Below, in pieces: positions 24,724 to 34,400 of a DNA stretch of 64,000 bases (position 1 is the stretch's first letter; every line of letters starts with the position of its first letter). Source of the DNA: Natrinema salsiterrestre. Its GTDB lineage: Archaea > Halobacteriota > Halobacteria > Halobacteriales > Natrialbaceae. The notes beneath the pieces are model-generated. The model was not told the origin of the DNA. It saw only the letters and a list, made by a program, of their open reading frames with translations, and did no database searches. The position numbers and the translations under genes were made by a program. The stretch covers positions 186,001 to 250,000 of the forward strand of contig NZ_JAMQOT010000005.1 in assembly GCF_029502005.1 (NCBI RefSeq). Reading direction: 5' to 3'.

Positions 24724-24820
24724 GTCGTTGTCGATGGTCTCCCGATGGACTATCTGCGTTCTCTGACGAATATGTTCGGACGAGACGTCCTCGCGGGAAC
24801 GATTGACCGAGAAAGGACGA

Positions 24821-24827
24821 CTTATAC
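24821..24827 (+). promoter_or_regulatory. TATA box of ilvD
   Basis: CTTATAC centred about 27 bases before the ATG at 24851 is the spacing of a leaderless haloarchaeal promoter. It supports the 24851 start over the in-frame upstream codon at 24803. Confidence 0.6.
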
Positions 24828-24850
24828 GGGTTCCGAGTCAAGGGACGGGC

Positions 24851-26578
24851 ATGAGTAGCGACGACCAGTTCGACTACGGGAAAGACGAGCAGTTGCGGAG
24901 CCGCGAAGTGACGGAGGGGCCGGACAAGGCGCCACACCGCGCGATGTTCCGCGCGATGGGGTTCGACGACGAGGACTTCGGCTCGCCCATGATCGGCGTC
25001 CCGAATCCGGCGGCGGACATCACGCCGTGTAACGTCCACCTCGACGACGTCGCGGACTCGGCCCTCGAGGGGGTCGACGAGGCCGGCGGCATGCCCATCG
25101 AGTTCGGGACGATCACGATCTCCGACGCCATCTCGATGGGGACCGAGGGGATGAAAGCCTCGCTGATCTCCCGTGAACTCATCGCCGACTCCGTCGAACT
25201 CGTCTCGTTCGGCGAGCGCATGGACGGGCTGGTCACCATCGGCGGTTGTGACAAGAACATGCCGGGGATGATGATGGCGTCCATTCGGACGGATCTCCCC
25301 TCCGTCTTCCTCTACGGCGGCTCCATCATGCCCGGCGAACACGAGGGCCGAGAAGTCACCGTCCAGAACCTCTTCGAGGGCGTCGGTGCCGTCGCGGACG
25401 GCGAGATGTCCGGCGAGGAACTCGACGAGATGGAGCGCAACGCCTGCCCCGGCGCGGGCTCCTGCGGTGGCATGTTCACCGCCAACACGATGGCCTCGAT
25501 CTCGGAGGCGCTCGGCTTCGCGCCGCTCGGCAGCGCCAGCCCGCCCGCCGAGGACGAATCGCGCTACGACGTCGCCCGGAAAGCCGGTGAACTCGCCGTC
25601 GAGGCCGTCGAAGCGCAACGCAAGCCGTCCGACTTCCTCAGCAAGGAGTCGTTCGAGAACGCCATCGCCCTGCAGGTCGCCGTCGGCGGGTCGACCAACG
25701 CCGTCCTCCACCTGCTGGCGATGGCCGCCGAGGCCGGCGTCGACCTCTCCATCGAGGAATTCGACGAGATCAGCCGGCGCACCCCGAAGATCGCCGACCT
25801 CCAGCCCGGCGGCTCGCGAGTGATGAACGACCTCCACGAGGTCGGCGGCGTCCCGGTCGTTCTGAACGCCCTTTACGAGGCCGATCTCCTCCACGGCGAC
25901 GCGCTGACCGTGACGGGGGACACGATCGGCGAGGAACTCGAGCGAATCGACCCGCCGGCGATCGAAGACCTCGACGTCGACTTCCTCTACACCGTCGACG
26001 AGCCGAAGAACGAGCAGGGAGCCATCCGGATCCTGACGGGCAACCTCGCGCCCGGCGGCTCCGTTCTCAAGGTTACCGGGGACGACGACCTCCACCACGA
26101 AGGACCCGTCCGCGTCTTCGAGGAGGAAGAGAACGCCATGGCGTACGTCCAGGAGGGCCACGTGGAGAGCGGCGACGTGATCGTCATCCGCAACGAGGGG
26201 CCACAGGGCGGCCCCGGAATGCGCGAGATGCTGGGCGTCACGAGCGCGGTCGCCGGGCAGGGCCACGCCGAAGACGTCGCGCTCATCACCGACGGTCGCT
26301 TCTCCGGCGCGACGCGCGGATTCTCGATCGGCCACGTCGCCCCCGAAGCGTTCGCCGGCGGCCCCATCGGCCTCATCGAGGACGGCGACGTGATCACGAT
26401 CGACATCGCCGAGCGCACCCTCGAGGTCGACCTCGACGACGAGGAACTCGCGGCCCGACGCGAGGAGTGGGACCAGCCCGAACCCAACTACGAGAACGGC
26501 GTCCTGGCGAAGTTCGGCCGCGCCTTCGGGTCGGCGGCCAACGGCGCTGTCACCAACCCCGGTGTGAAGGAAGAGTGA
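24851..26578 (+). CDS. ilvD: Dihydroxy-acid dehydratase
   Basis: The 575-residue enzyme removes water from 2,3-dihydroxy-isovalerate and 2,3-dihydroxy-methylvalerate in valine, leucine and isoleucine synthesis. Family motifs are NPAADITPCNVHL, GGCDKNMPGMMM, CPGAGSCGGMFTANTM, VGGSTNAVLHL, GRFSGATRGFSIGHVAPEA and a C-terminal ANGAVTN. The three cysteines in PCN, GCDKN and SCGGM are the expected Fe-S ligands. No truncation is seen. It stands alone, away from other ilv genes, with its own TATA box and a terminator-like hairpin immediately after the stop. Confidence 0.95.
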   Translation: MSSDDQFDYGKDEQLRSREVTEGPDKAPHRAMFRAMGFDDEDFGSPMIGVPNPAADITPCNVHLDDVADSALEGVDEAGGMPIEFGTITISDAISMGTEGMKASLISRELIADSVELVSFGERMDGLVTIGGCDKNMPGMMMASIRTDLPSVFLYGGSIMPGEHEGREVTVQNLFEGVGAVADGEMSGEELDEMERNACPGAGSCGGMFTANTMASISEALGFAPLGSASPPAEDESRYDVARKAGELAVEAVEAQRKPSDFLSKESFENAIALQVAVGGSTNAVLHLLAMAAEAGVDLSIEEFDEISRRTPKIADLQPGGSRVMNDLHEVGGVPVVLNALYEADLLHGDALTVTGDTIGEELERIDPPAIEDLDVDFLYTVDEPKNEQGAIRILTGNLAPGGSVLKVTGDDDLHHEGPVRVFEEEENAMAYVQEGHVESGDVIVIRNEGPQGGPGMREMLGVTSAVAGQGHAEDVALITDGRFSGATRGFSIGHVAPEAFAGGPIGLIEDGDVITIDIAERTLEVDLDDEELAARREEWDQPEPNYENGVLAKFGRAFGSAANGAVTNPGVKEE

Positions 26579-26618
26579 GGAATTCACCCCGCGGCTAAAG
26601 CGGGGGTTTTCTCCCGCC
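26579..26618 (+). terminator. Hairpin after ilvD, terminator or IS605-type palindrome relic
   Basis: Immediately after the ilvD stop, GGAATTCACCCCGC-GGCTAAA-GCGGGGGTTTTCTCCC forms a stem of CCCCGC with GCGGGG followed by a T-rich run. This could be an intrinsic-type terminator. The GGAATTC-CCCCGC-hairpin-TTCTCC layout also resembles palindromic ends of haloarchaeal IS200/IS605 elements, so it may be a solo end left by such an element. No transposase remnant is adjacent. Confidence 0.45.
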
Positions 26619-26753
26619 ATCTGTCATCCCTCTCCCCGTGTCCGGCATCGTCCGTTCACCCGCTCACGTGTGACAGTTTTGCGGCAGTCTGCCCTTCGAT
26701 TTCCTGCACGAGTCTTTCCCGCCTTTGTGACCGACTACCAGTTAGAGCCACGT

Positions 26754-26909
26754 ATGTGTAAATACTGTCTCGAATGCGACTGGCAACTCAGCACTGCCGA
26801 CGGCTACACCGAAAAGGAGGTCTCGGAGAAGGCCATCGAACACTTCGTCGAGACGGGGCACACGGTCGATTCGCTGCGACTGCCGCCCCCGGTCGTCCTC
26901 GAGAACTGA
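26754..26909 (+). CDS. Small CxxCxxC protein (51 aa)
   Basis: The ATG at 26754 starts MCKYCLECDWQLSTADGY, a CxxCxxC motif right at the N-terminus. A helical middle (EKEVSEKAIEHFVETGHTVD) and LRLPPPVVLEN follow. The histidines in EHFVETGH could complete a C2H2-like zinc site, as in several haloarchaeal micro-proteins. The reading frame extends upstream, but those residues do not look coding. Function unknown. Confidence 0.65.
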   Translation: MCKYCLECDWQLSTADGYTEKEVSEKAIEHFVETGHTVDSLRLPPPVVLEN

Positions 26910-26945
26910 TCGAGCCGCACTGAGAACACGCGATCGAGGTGCGTC

Positions 26946-27377
26946 TCACCCTCGTCGCTCGAGGATCCGATCGATGATCAGTCGGGTCGAGAGCAGTTGG
27001 TCGTCGGCAGCCGACTCTCGAGCGCTCGCCCGGCGAACCTCGCAGTCGATCCCGCGGCGGTCCAGTTCGGCTCGGATCGCATCGTCGTCGTGGTGTTGGT
27101 CGTGGCCGAGCGCGATCACGTCCGGATCGATCTCTTCGATCGGGACGAAGATGTCCTCCTCGTGGCCCAGCAGGGCCTCGTCGACCGCCTCGAGCGCGCC
27201 GACCACGTCGCGGCGCTGCGTGGCCGGACAGATCGGTTGCTCCTTGTGGTCGACGTTGGCCGACCGGGCGACGATGACGGACAGCTCGTCGCCCATCGCG
27301 GCGGCCTCCTCGAGGTAGTGAACGTGGCCGGGATGGAGGATGTCGAACGTTCCCTGGGCGATGACCCGCCGCGTCAT
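26946..27377 (-). CDS. ribL: Archaeal FAD synthetase (RibL-type nucleotidyltransferase)
   Basis: The 143-residue protein is a cytidylyltransferase-fold enzyme with the signature [17 protein letters not shown] (HxGH at about residues 15-18) and a [11 protein letters not shown] segment near residue 91. Archaeal RibL transfers AMP from ATP to FMN to form FAD, unlike the bifunctional bacterial RibF, and its length of about 140-150 residues fits. A short ISTRxx-like block near the end ([12 protein letters not shown]) replaces the classical ISSTRI. It lies downstream of the JAMM gene on the same strand; as far as I recall, the same pairing occurs in Haloferax volcanii. Confidence 0.85.
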   Translation of the reverse strand: MTRRVIAQGTFDILHPGHVHYLEEAAAMGDELSVIVARSANVDHKEQPICPATQRRDVVGALEAVDEALLGHEEDIFVPIEEIDPDVIALGHDQHHDDDAIRAELDRRGIDCEVRRASARESAADDQLLSTRLIIDRILERRG

Positions 27378-27477
27378 GCGTGCCTCGCCGTCGATCCGGT
27401 CGCGTGCGGTTTCTGTGGCGATCCCGTCGTCGGTCGTGCGGTAGTCACTGGTGCCATCGTCTCGAGTAGCGAAACGC

Positions 27478-27975
27478 TCATCGTCGCAGTTCCTCGTCGA
27501 TATCCGCCTGCGTGAAGTCGAAGAAGTCCTCGGTGTCCGGCAGGTCGACGTCGATCACGTTCAGCGTGGCCGGCTTCCCCTGTGAGTCGAACGCCTTCCA
27601 GTCCGTCCGCCGGTAGGGCGCGCCGATGATGATATGGACGCTCCCTCGACCGAACGTGTCCAGATCCGCATTGCTGGGCTTGATGACGCCGTTGGGATGG
27701 GAGTGAATGCTCCCGAGTGCCTTCACGTCGTTCGGAATCTGGTTCGTCTTGACGGTCGCGCTGACGCTGTTGGTCTCGGTCCCGGGAACCACGAGAACGT
27801 CCGTGATCACCAGGCCGTCCCGGTCCAGATCCAGGCGATCGGCCTCGGTCCCCCGGAGGAATCCCATGTACTCGTTCGGATGGGTCTCCTCGGAGGACTC
27901 GAGGGCGAACTCGAGGGTCTCCTCGGCGATGCCGAGAATCTCGCTCGAGCGAAACAGCGCGTCGAACAGCCCCAT
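27478..27975 (-). CDS. JAMM/MPN-type metalloprotease (JAMM2-like)
   Basis: The start at 27975 gives [19 protein letters not shown] and a 165-residue protein. The JAMM zinc motif is visible: [18 protein letters not shown], i.e. HxH with a downstream S-x-x-D, and an upstream glutamate in the [11 protein letters not shown] segment. The family removes ubiquitin-like SAMP proteins in haloarchaea (desampylation) or processes cofactors. It differs from HvJAMM1 in length and context and is most like the JAMM2 paralogue encoded beside FAD synthetase in Haloferax; this orthology is from memory. Likely cotranscribed with ribL (gap 100 bases). Confidence 0.8.
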   Translation of the reverse strand: MGLFDALFRSSEILGIAEETLEFALESSEETHPNEYMGFLRGTEADRLDLDRDGLVITDVLVVPGTETNSVSATVKTNQIPNDVKALGSIHSHPNGVIKPSNADLDTFGRGSVHIIIGAPYRRTDWKAFDSQGKPATLNVIDVDLPDTEDFFDFTQADIDEELRR

Positions 27976-28043
27976 ACACCCCTCTGGGGCCTTGCGGTTG
28001 CTAAACGTTCCGATGGCCGTCCCATCGGCCGGGACGGACGACG

Positions 28044-28454
28044 CTATTCGTCGTCGGAAACCGCGTTTTTCGGGATGAGGCCGTCGATTTCCGCTCGTAG
28101 CACGTCCTCGCCGTTCTCGTTCGTACAGACCGCCGAGCTCTCCACGTCGTAGTAATCGTCGCGTTCGGTCACCGACTCGAGGCGACACGTGCAGGTGATT
28201 CGCTCGCCGGTGTAGACCGGCTTGCGGAACTCGAACGCCATGCTGCGAGCGATGTAGTTGAGATCGCCGCCGATCTTGGTCGGCAAGGTCGCGGTGAGCA
28301 GACCTTGAACGGTCAGCCGACCCGCCTCGTCCGGCTCGGTGTGGATCGGCTGCTGGTCGCCGGACAGCTCGCCGAACTCGCGGACGTCCTCGTGATCGAA
28401 TGTTCGTTCGAAAACGTACTCGTCACCTTCCGCTGGCGGATGTGAGACGTCCAT
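28044..28454 (-). CDS. MaoC-like hot-dog dehydratase domain protein
   Basis: The 136-residue single hot-dog domain contains the hydratase-2 signature region FGELSGDQQPIHTEPDEAG (about residues 28-46), with the catalytic-type D/H pair, then the central LTVQGLLTATLPTKIGG helix and strands to KPVYTGERITC. MaoC proteins hydrate enoyl-CoA thioesters. The small size and isolated setting leave the acyl substrate open. It is upstream of the JAMM gene on the same strand (gap 68 bases) and divergent from the DHH exonuclease gene. Confidence 0.8.
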   Translation of the reverse strand: MDVSHPPAEGDEYVFERTFDHEDVREFGELSGDQQPIHTEPDEAGRLTVQGLLTATLPTKIGGDLNYIARSMAFEFRKPVYTGERITCTCRLESVTERDDYYDVESSAVCTNENGEDVLRAEIDGLIPKNAVSDDE

Positions 28455-28557
28455 GTGCGGACATCCCGCCGAGGTCGTTTGTAGCTATTGCTCGAGTGGG
28501 CAGGGACCGTTCGGGGCCCAGAACAGCGCCTCGAGTCGCCAGTACGTCTTGACAAGG

Positions 28558-28565
28558 GTTATACG
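28558..28565 (+). promoter_or_regulatory. TATA box of the DHH exonuclease gene
   Basis: GGTTATAC lies about 27-30 bases before the ATG at 28591, consistent with a leaderless transcript and with the chosen start. Confidence 0.5.
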
Positions 28566-28590
28566 CGACCGTCTCGAACAGCGAACCAAG

Positions 28591-30495
28591 ATGACGCGTG
28601 ACTCCGCCGGGGAACCCGGCGCAGACGACGGGGATTCCGTCGTTTACGATCTCGCATCCGATTGTACCGCCGACGACGTCGAACAGGACACGTCCTATCT
28701 CGCCGAAATTAACGGCATCGTCGACTACGGCGTCTTCGTCGATCTCTCCGATTCCGTCTCCGGGCTCGTCCACGAATCCGTCCTCGAGGGCACCTACGCC
28801 GTCGGCGACGAACTCGTCGTCGAACTCGAGAGCATCCGCGATAACGGCGACATGGCCTTCCAGCCGGTCGATATCGATGACTACACGATCGAGGAAGTCG
28901 GCCACGACTACTCGCTGACCGGCACGGACCGTCTCGAGGGCAACATCGGCGAGCAGATCCACGTCGAGGGAACGGTCACCCAGGTCAAACAGACCGGCGG
29001 CCCGACGATATTCCACGTCTCCGACGAGTACGGCGTCGTCCCCTGTGCCGCCTTCGAGGAGGCCGGGGTCCGCGCCTATCCCACCATCGAGGTCGGCGAC
29101 GTCGTCCGCGTCACCGGGACGCCGGAACACCGCGAGGGATCGGTCCAGATCGAGGTCGACGGCCTCTCGAAGCTCGAGGGCGAGGACGCCGAAGAGGCCC
29201 GCCAGCGACTCGAGGAGGCCCTCGACGAGCGCGCCGAACCCCACGACGTCGAGCCGCTGATCGACTGGCCGGCCTTCGAGAAACTGCGGCCGAATCTCGA
29301 GGAAGTCGCCCGACTGCTCCGACGGACGGTCCTCGAGGGGCGGCCGATCCGCGTGCGTCACCACGCCGACGGCGACGGCATGTGCGCCGCCGTCCCCGTC
29401 CAGATCGCGCTGCAGCGGTTCATCGCCGACGTTCACGAGGACGAGGAGGCACCCCGCCACCTCATCAAGCGGCTGCCGGCGAAGGCCCCGTTCTACGAGA
29501 TGGAAGACGCGACGCGAGACCTCAACTTCGCGCTCGAGGATCGCGAGAAACACGGCCAGCAACTGCCGCTCCTGCTCATGCTGGACAACGGCTCGACGGC
29601 CGAGGACGTCCCGGCCTACGAGACGCTGGCCCACTACGACATCCCGATCGCGGTCGTCGACCATCACCATCCCGACCCCGACGCCGTCGAGGATCTCCTC
29701 GACGCACACGTCAATCCCTACCTCCACGACGAGGACTACCGGATCACGACGGGGATGCTCTGCGTCGAACTCGCGCGGATGATCTACCCCGAACTGGGCG
29801 ACGAACTCCGTCACATCCCCGCCGTCGCCGGCCTCTCGGACCGCTCGAAGGCCGACGCGATGGACGACTACCTCGCGCTCGCCGCCGAAGAGGGGTACGA
29901 CGAGGACCGCGTTCAGGACGTCAGCGAGGCGCTGGACTACGCCGCCTTCTGGCTGCGCTACAACTCCGGCGACCAGCTGATTCAGGACCTGCTGCAGGTC
30001 GACAGCGACGACGAACAGCGCCACCGCGACCTCGTCTCCTTCTTCGCCGACCGCGGCCGCGAGGAAGTCGACGAGCAACTCGAGGACGCGATGCCCCACC
30101 TCGAGCACGAGACGCTCGAGAACGGCGCGCACCTCTACCGGATCGACGTGGAGAACCACGCCCACCGCTTTACCTACCCCGCACCGGGGAAGACGACGGG
30201 CGAGATCCACGACCGCAAGATCGAGGAGACCGGCGATCCGGTCATCACGGTCGGCTACGGGCCTGACTTCGCCGTGCTCCGCAGTGACGGCGTCCGACTC
30301 GACATTCCGAACATGGTCACGGAACTCGAGGCCGAGATCGCGGGCGGCGGCGTCTCCGGCGGCGGCCACCTCGTCGTCGGCTCGATCAAGTTCGTCTCCG
30401 GCAAGCGCGAGGAAGTGATCGACGCCTTAGTCGAGAAGATGGCCGAGGCCGACATCGACGAAGCGCTCTCGAGTGCCGCGCCGATCGACGACTGA
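28591..30495 (+). CDS. RecJ-like single-strand exonuclease (S1-OB-DHH-DHHA1)
   Basis: The 634-residue protein has an S1-like domain (LAEINGIVDYGVFVDLSDSVSGLVHES, about residues 35-80), an OB domain (about 115-190) and then a DHH phosphoesterase core. The core shows VRHHADGDGM (about 252-262), LLMLDNGS, VVDHHHPD (DHH, about 350-357) and AGLSDRSK. A DHHA1 domain ends in GGGVSGGGHLVVGSIKF. This is the haloarchaeal RecJ-like arrangement related to the GINS-associated nuclease or RecJ3/4 group. It would degrade single-stranded DNA or RNA with divalent metals in replication or repair. All metal ligands appear intact. Confidence 0.9.
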   Translation: MTRDSAGEPGADDGDSVVYDLASDCTADDVEQDTSYLAEINGIVDYGVFVDLSDSVSGLVHESVLEGTYAVGDELVVELESIRDNGDMAFQPVDIDDYTIEEVGHDYSLTGTDRLEGNIGEQIHVEGTVTQVKQTGGPTIFHVSDEYGVVPCAAFEEAGVRAYPTIEVGDVVRVTGTPEHREGSVQIEVDGLSKLEGEDAEEARQRLEEALDERAEPHDVEPLIDWPAFEKLRPNLEEVARLLRRTVLEGRPIRVRHHADGDGMCAAVPVQIALQRFIADVHEDEEAPRHLIKRLPAKAPFYEMEDATRDLNFALEDREKHGQQLPLLLMLDNGSTAEDVPAYETLAHYDIPIAVVDHHHPDPDAVEDLLDAHVNPYLHDEDYRITTGMLCVELARMIYPELGDELRHIPAVAGLSDRSKADAMDDYLALAAEEGYDEDRVQDVSEALDYAAFWLRYNSGDQLIQDLLQVDSDDEQRHRDLVSFFADRGREEVDEQLEDAMPHLEHETLENGAHLYRIDVENHAHRFTYPAPGKTTGEIHDRKIEETGDPVITVGYGPDFAVLRSDGVRLDIPNMVTELEAEIAGGGVSGGGHLVVGSIKFVSGKREEVIDALVEKMAEADIDEALSSAAPIDD

Positions 30496-30842
30496 AGATT
30501 ATTTGCCGTTCGTTTTTCGGGTCTAAACCAGCACACCAGAAGTGTCAATAGCGTTCAATTGTCTCCCAGAGAGGACTCGGTTGCACCTCACTCCTCGTCA
30601 GCTACGTCGCTGGTCAGTTTCGAAAGCGCGTTCCGATCTTTCCGCAACTGTTCTTTGAACTGCCCAGTGACTTCGGCAAGGTCATCGATCGTGGGAATAT
30701 TCGTCAGCACTATTTCGTCATCCAATGTTCCGGTTCATAGACAGATATAATTGCTGTGCTCGATACTCGCCTGCCCCGATTGCGCAGTACTGACGACGAC
30801 CCGACCCGCAAAAAACGGGTCCGTCGCACCCCAACCCTTCCC
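30496..30842. other. Gene-free stretch with a coding relic
   Basis: After the exonuclease gene there are 347 bases of mixed composition, lower in GC near 30520-30760. Only the minus-strand remnant at 30588-30735 looks like former coding sequence. Confidence 0.4.
30588..30735 (-). pseudogene. C-terminal remnant of an unidentified gene
   Basis: On the minus strand a clean frame reads LDDEIVLTNIPTIDDLAEVT, then GQFKEQLRKDRNALSKL, and stops with TGA at 30588-30590. It is cut off upstream by a TGA in the same frame, and the +1 frame upstream continues plausibly (ISVYEPEHW). The DNA is visibly poorer in GC and less codon-biased than its neighbours, suggesting a decayed acquired gene. No family recognised. 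Confidence 0.35.
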
Positions 30843-31067
30843 TTAGTCGGAGCTGGGCCCGGTCTTCTCGAGCAGGCTCCCCGAAACCGGACAGCCACAG
30901 GGCGTGGCCCTGTGCGTCGTCGGGCCGTAGCTCACGACCACCGCGACGGGCGTGTCACACCGCGGGCACGGAACCGGCTGTCGCCGTCGCGACGAATTGC
31001 TGGGAGCGATCGAGTCGGCGTCCATCGTCAGTTCGTCGGCCAGCGGCGACTCGTCGTCGCTGCTCAT
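30843..31067 (-). CDS. Small zinc-ribbon protein (74 aa)
   Basis: The start at 31067 gives MSSDDESPLADELTMDADS, an acidic lead, followed by PVPCPRCDTPVAVVVSYGPT and then CGCP. The CPRC and CGC cysteines form a probable zinc ribbon of the kind common in haloarchaeal micro-proteins. It ends SLLEKTGPSSD. Upstream in-frame methionine at 31106 is possible but adds a poorly conserved-looking tail. Function unknown. Confidence 0.65.
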   Translation of the reverse strand: MSSDDESPLADELTMDADSIAPSNSSRRRQPVPCPRCDTPVAVVVSYGPTTHRATPCGCPVSGSLLEKTGPSSD

Positions 31068-31498
31068 CGATCGCTCCGAGTTTGCGTCTTCCGATGGCGT
31101 CGCCACTCGAGCGATAGTCGATCGACCGTAGTCGATACTTGAGTCCGATGCCGTCGTCGTGCGAGACGTTTATGTCTCGGTGGGAGTAAGTGAAACATGG
31201 CTTCGAGCCGTTGCGGTTGGAAGCCAGTCTCGGGTGTCTCAGCACCCGGGGCGTTTCGACGCACGCCCCCGCTGGAGCTGACTTCCAGCTATTCATACGA
31301 GAAAGTTAAACTTATATCTATTGGAATTTATTCGCGGATAGAATGCTGTTCGTCTGGGAGGGAGACAGCGTCTGCCCTCTGTGCGGTCTGAATCAACAGA
31401 TTCCCTTTCCACCTGTTAGATGATCGCTACTCGACCATTGACTCCTACTATTTATCGTAGTAAATTTTTAGTGACCGTATGGGCATGTATGAGGTGGC
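31068..31498. other. Gene-free stretch with structured element and AT-rich promoter region
   Basis: These 431 bases hold the three-way-junction element (31218-31287), an AT-rich part (about 31290-31340) and, just before the glycosidase gene, TAAATTTTTAG at about 31461, which may be its TATA region. No reading frame is convincing. Confidence 0.45.
31218..31287 (+). ncRNA. Three-way-junction RNA-like element
   Basis: A 10-base closing stem (31218-31227 with 31278-31287, one C-A mismatch) encloses two perfect 6-base hairpins. One pairs CGGGTG at 31231-31236 with CACCCG at 31243-31248. The other pairs GGGCGT at 31249-31254 with ACGCCC at 31263-31268. The compact layout is unlikely to be chance. 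It might be the structured right end (omega-RNA-like) of a lost IS200/IS605 TnpB element, or a small RNA or leader element for the glycosidase gene 210 bases downstream. No matching transposase frame was found. Confidence 0.4.
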
Positions 31499-34400
31499 AT
31501 GGTTGATGAGAAATCACACCAAACATTGAAAACGTACGGGCGACGCGGGGTACTCGGCGGCATGGCGTCGCTGCTCGCCGCGTCGGCCTATTCGCTGAAC
31601 GTATCCGCGGAGGCCGCATCGCCGGTCTGGGAGGGTGACGATTCGCTGACCCGAGTCGTCCCCTCGCCCGACGGGCGGGTGCTGGTAATCATCGACGTCG
31701 AGGACGGCACCCCGACGTACAGCGTGCGGTTCGACGGGCGAACCGTCGTCGACTCGTCGCGTATCGGGTTCGAGTTCCAGAATCAGCCCGCCTTCGGCGT
31801 CGGCAGCGACGCGGCCGATCTCGAGGTCACGGGCAGCGAGTGGGACCGGGTCGACAGCACCTGGGAACCGGTCTGGGATCAGTACGACGAGATCGAGGAA
31901 CGGTATACGGAACTCCGGATCGGCCTCGAGGAGACCGAGGGACCGGGCCGGGGCGGCACCCTCGAGATCCGGGTCTTCGAGGACGGGTTCGGGTTCCGGT
32001 TCCTCTTCGACGAGCGCTTCGGTGACGAGTTCGTCATCACCTCGGAGCGAACGGAGTACTCCTTCGCGGGCGATTACGACTCGTGGTGGGTGCCCGGCGA
32101 TTACAACAGCTTCGAGTACGAGTACGAAGCGACACCCCTCAGCGAAATCGGCTCGACGCTCGAGTCGGAATTCGGCGGTTCGTTCGACGGCGTCCACACG
32201 CCGATGACGATGCGGACCGACGACGACCACTACGTCAGCGTCCACGAGGCGAACCTCGACGACTACGCGTCGCTGGCGATCACACCGCAGGCGGACGGCT
32301 CCACCGATTTCGAGGCGGCGCTGGCCCCGCTTCCGGACGGCACAAAGGTGTCCGCGTCCGCGCCCCACGTCACTCCGTGGCGGACGATCCAGCTCGGCAG
32401 GCGGCCGGGCGACCTCATCGAGTCGAACCTCATCGTCAACCTCAACGAGGACTACAGCGACGACGTGTTCACGCGGGGCACCGACTGGATCGAGCCCCAG
32501 AAGTTCATCGGGGTCTGGTGGCTGATGATCACCGGCCGCGCAGACTGGGAGTACCAGGGTCCCCAGACCGGCAACCACGGCGCACAGACCGGCCGCGCGA
32601 AGCAGTACATGGACTTCGCCAGCGAGCACGACATTCCCGGAGTCCTCGTCGAGGGCTGGAACCAGGGCTGGTCGAGCTACCCGGGCGACGGCAGCGAGTT
32701 CAGCTTCACCGAGTCGTATCCCGACTTCGATCTCGAGGGCGTCACCGACTACGGCTCGGGCCTCGAGCCGGCGACGCAGATGACGATGCACAACGAGACG
32801 GCGGGGGACTTCCGGAACTACGAGTCCCAGCTCGACGAGGCGTTCGGGCTGTACGACGACCTCGGTATTCGGACGATCAAGAACGGATACGTCTCCGACA
32901 GCGGTGATCTCTCCGGGGAGGGATACAGCCACCACAATCAGGTGCTGGTCAACCACCACACGCTGGTCGCGGAGACGGCGGCGGCCAACCGGCAGCTGCT
33001 CGACGTACACGAGCCGATTCACCCGACCGGTCGCCGGCGAACGTACCCCAACCTGATGACCCGCGAGGGCGTGAAAGGCCAGGAGTACGACGCGTTCGGA
33101 AACGTCAGTCCGGACCACCACGTCACGTTCCCGTTCACGCGCATGCTCGGCGGCCCAGTCGAGTACACGCCGGGGATCTTCGACATGGAGTCGGGCTCGG
33201 GCGGCATCGAGACGACGCGAGCGAAACAGCTCGCGATGTACCCGACCTACTTCAGCGGCCTCCAGATGGTCGCGGACCTGCCGAGTTCCTATCTGGCCGA
33301 CCAGCCCGCCACGCTGGGCGTCGGCGAGGTCGCGCAAGCCCAGCACGCCGACCTCGACGGGTTCGTCACCCAGTCGGAGTGGGCCAACGCGCAGGGCGAG
33401 GCGTACGTTCCCTTCGACGCCAACAGCGTCGACAGCGGGTCGACGGCCACCTGGACGCTCGAAGACGCCCCCGCCGGCGAGTACGACGTCCACCTCCGAG
33501 CGGCCAACTACGAAGCCGACAACGGGCTCGGCTTCGAGGTCGACGCGACCGCCACGCTTCAGGTCGACGGGGAACCGGTCGAACAGCTCTCGATCCCCGG
33601 AACCGACTACTGGGACGACTGGACCGCGACGGCGACGACGGTTTCGCTCGAGGACGGCGATACCGAGCTCTCCCTCGCGCTCACGGACGAGGACACCGGC
33701 GGCTTCAACCTCGATGCGATCGCCGTCACGGAGACCGGCGCGCCGATGCCGGAACCCGACGAGCCGCCGATCACCGGGCCGACCGTCCCCGCGTTCCAGT
33801 TCGTCGAAGACGTCCCGGCAGCGGGCTGGGACGACACGCGCGTTCTGGATTCGTCGATCGGCGACTACATGATCACCGCCCGCCAGAAGGGCGACGAGTG
33901 GTACGTCGGTGCGATGACCGACGAGAACGGCCGCGCGCTCGAAATCCCGCTCGACTTCCTCGATTCCGACTCCGGTCACTGGTGGGAGGACGGCGACCAC
34001 GGCTGGTGGGACGATGACGACGACCGCGGCTGGTGGGAGGACGACGATCACGACTGGGGAGACGACGACGGCCCCGGTTGGTGGGACGACGATGGCCACG
34101 GCTGGGGAGACGATGACGACGAGGGCCACGGCTGGGGCCGCGGCAACGGTCACCGGAAAGAACGCGCTCGTGGCCAACGAAACGGACGCGGGGAGCATCG
34201 AGGCCGTGGACACGGGAACGACAAGTACGTCGCGGAGATCTACTCCGACGGCGTCGATGCCGACTACGACGGCAACCTCGAGGACGTCCGCATCGACGAG
34301 GCAATCGTCGACGCATCCACGACGCTACTGGCCTCGATGGTCGGCTCCGGCGGCACCGCCGTTCGGCTCCGTCCGGCGACGGAGGAGGACCTCGAGCAAC

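Noticed and set aside
24272-26620. 782-codon open frame opposite ilvD
   Set aside because: Shadow of strong codon bias: ilvD has all family motifs on the plus strand.
31514-34213. 899-codon open frame opposite the GH97 gene
   Set aside because: Arginine/valine-rich shadow without start context; the plus-strand gene has catalytic residues and a Tat signal.
34000-34230. Frameshift artefact as explanation for the W/D/G/H tract in GH97
   Set aside because: Both flanks remain in the same frame as conserved GH97 C-domain sequence, so the tract is a true in-frame insert.
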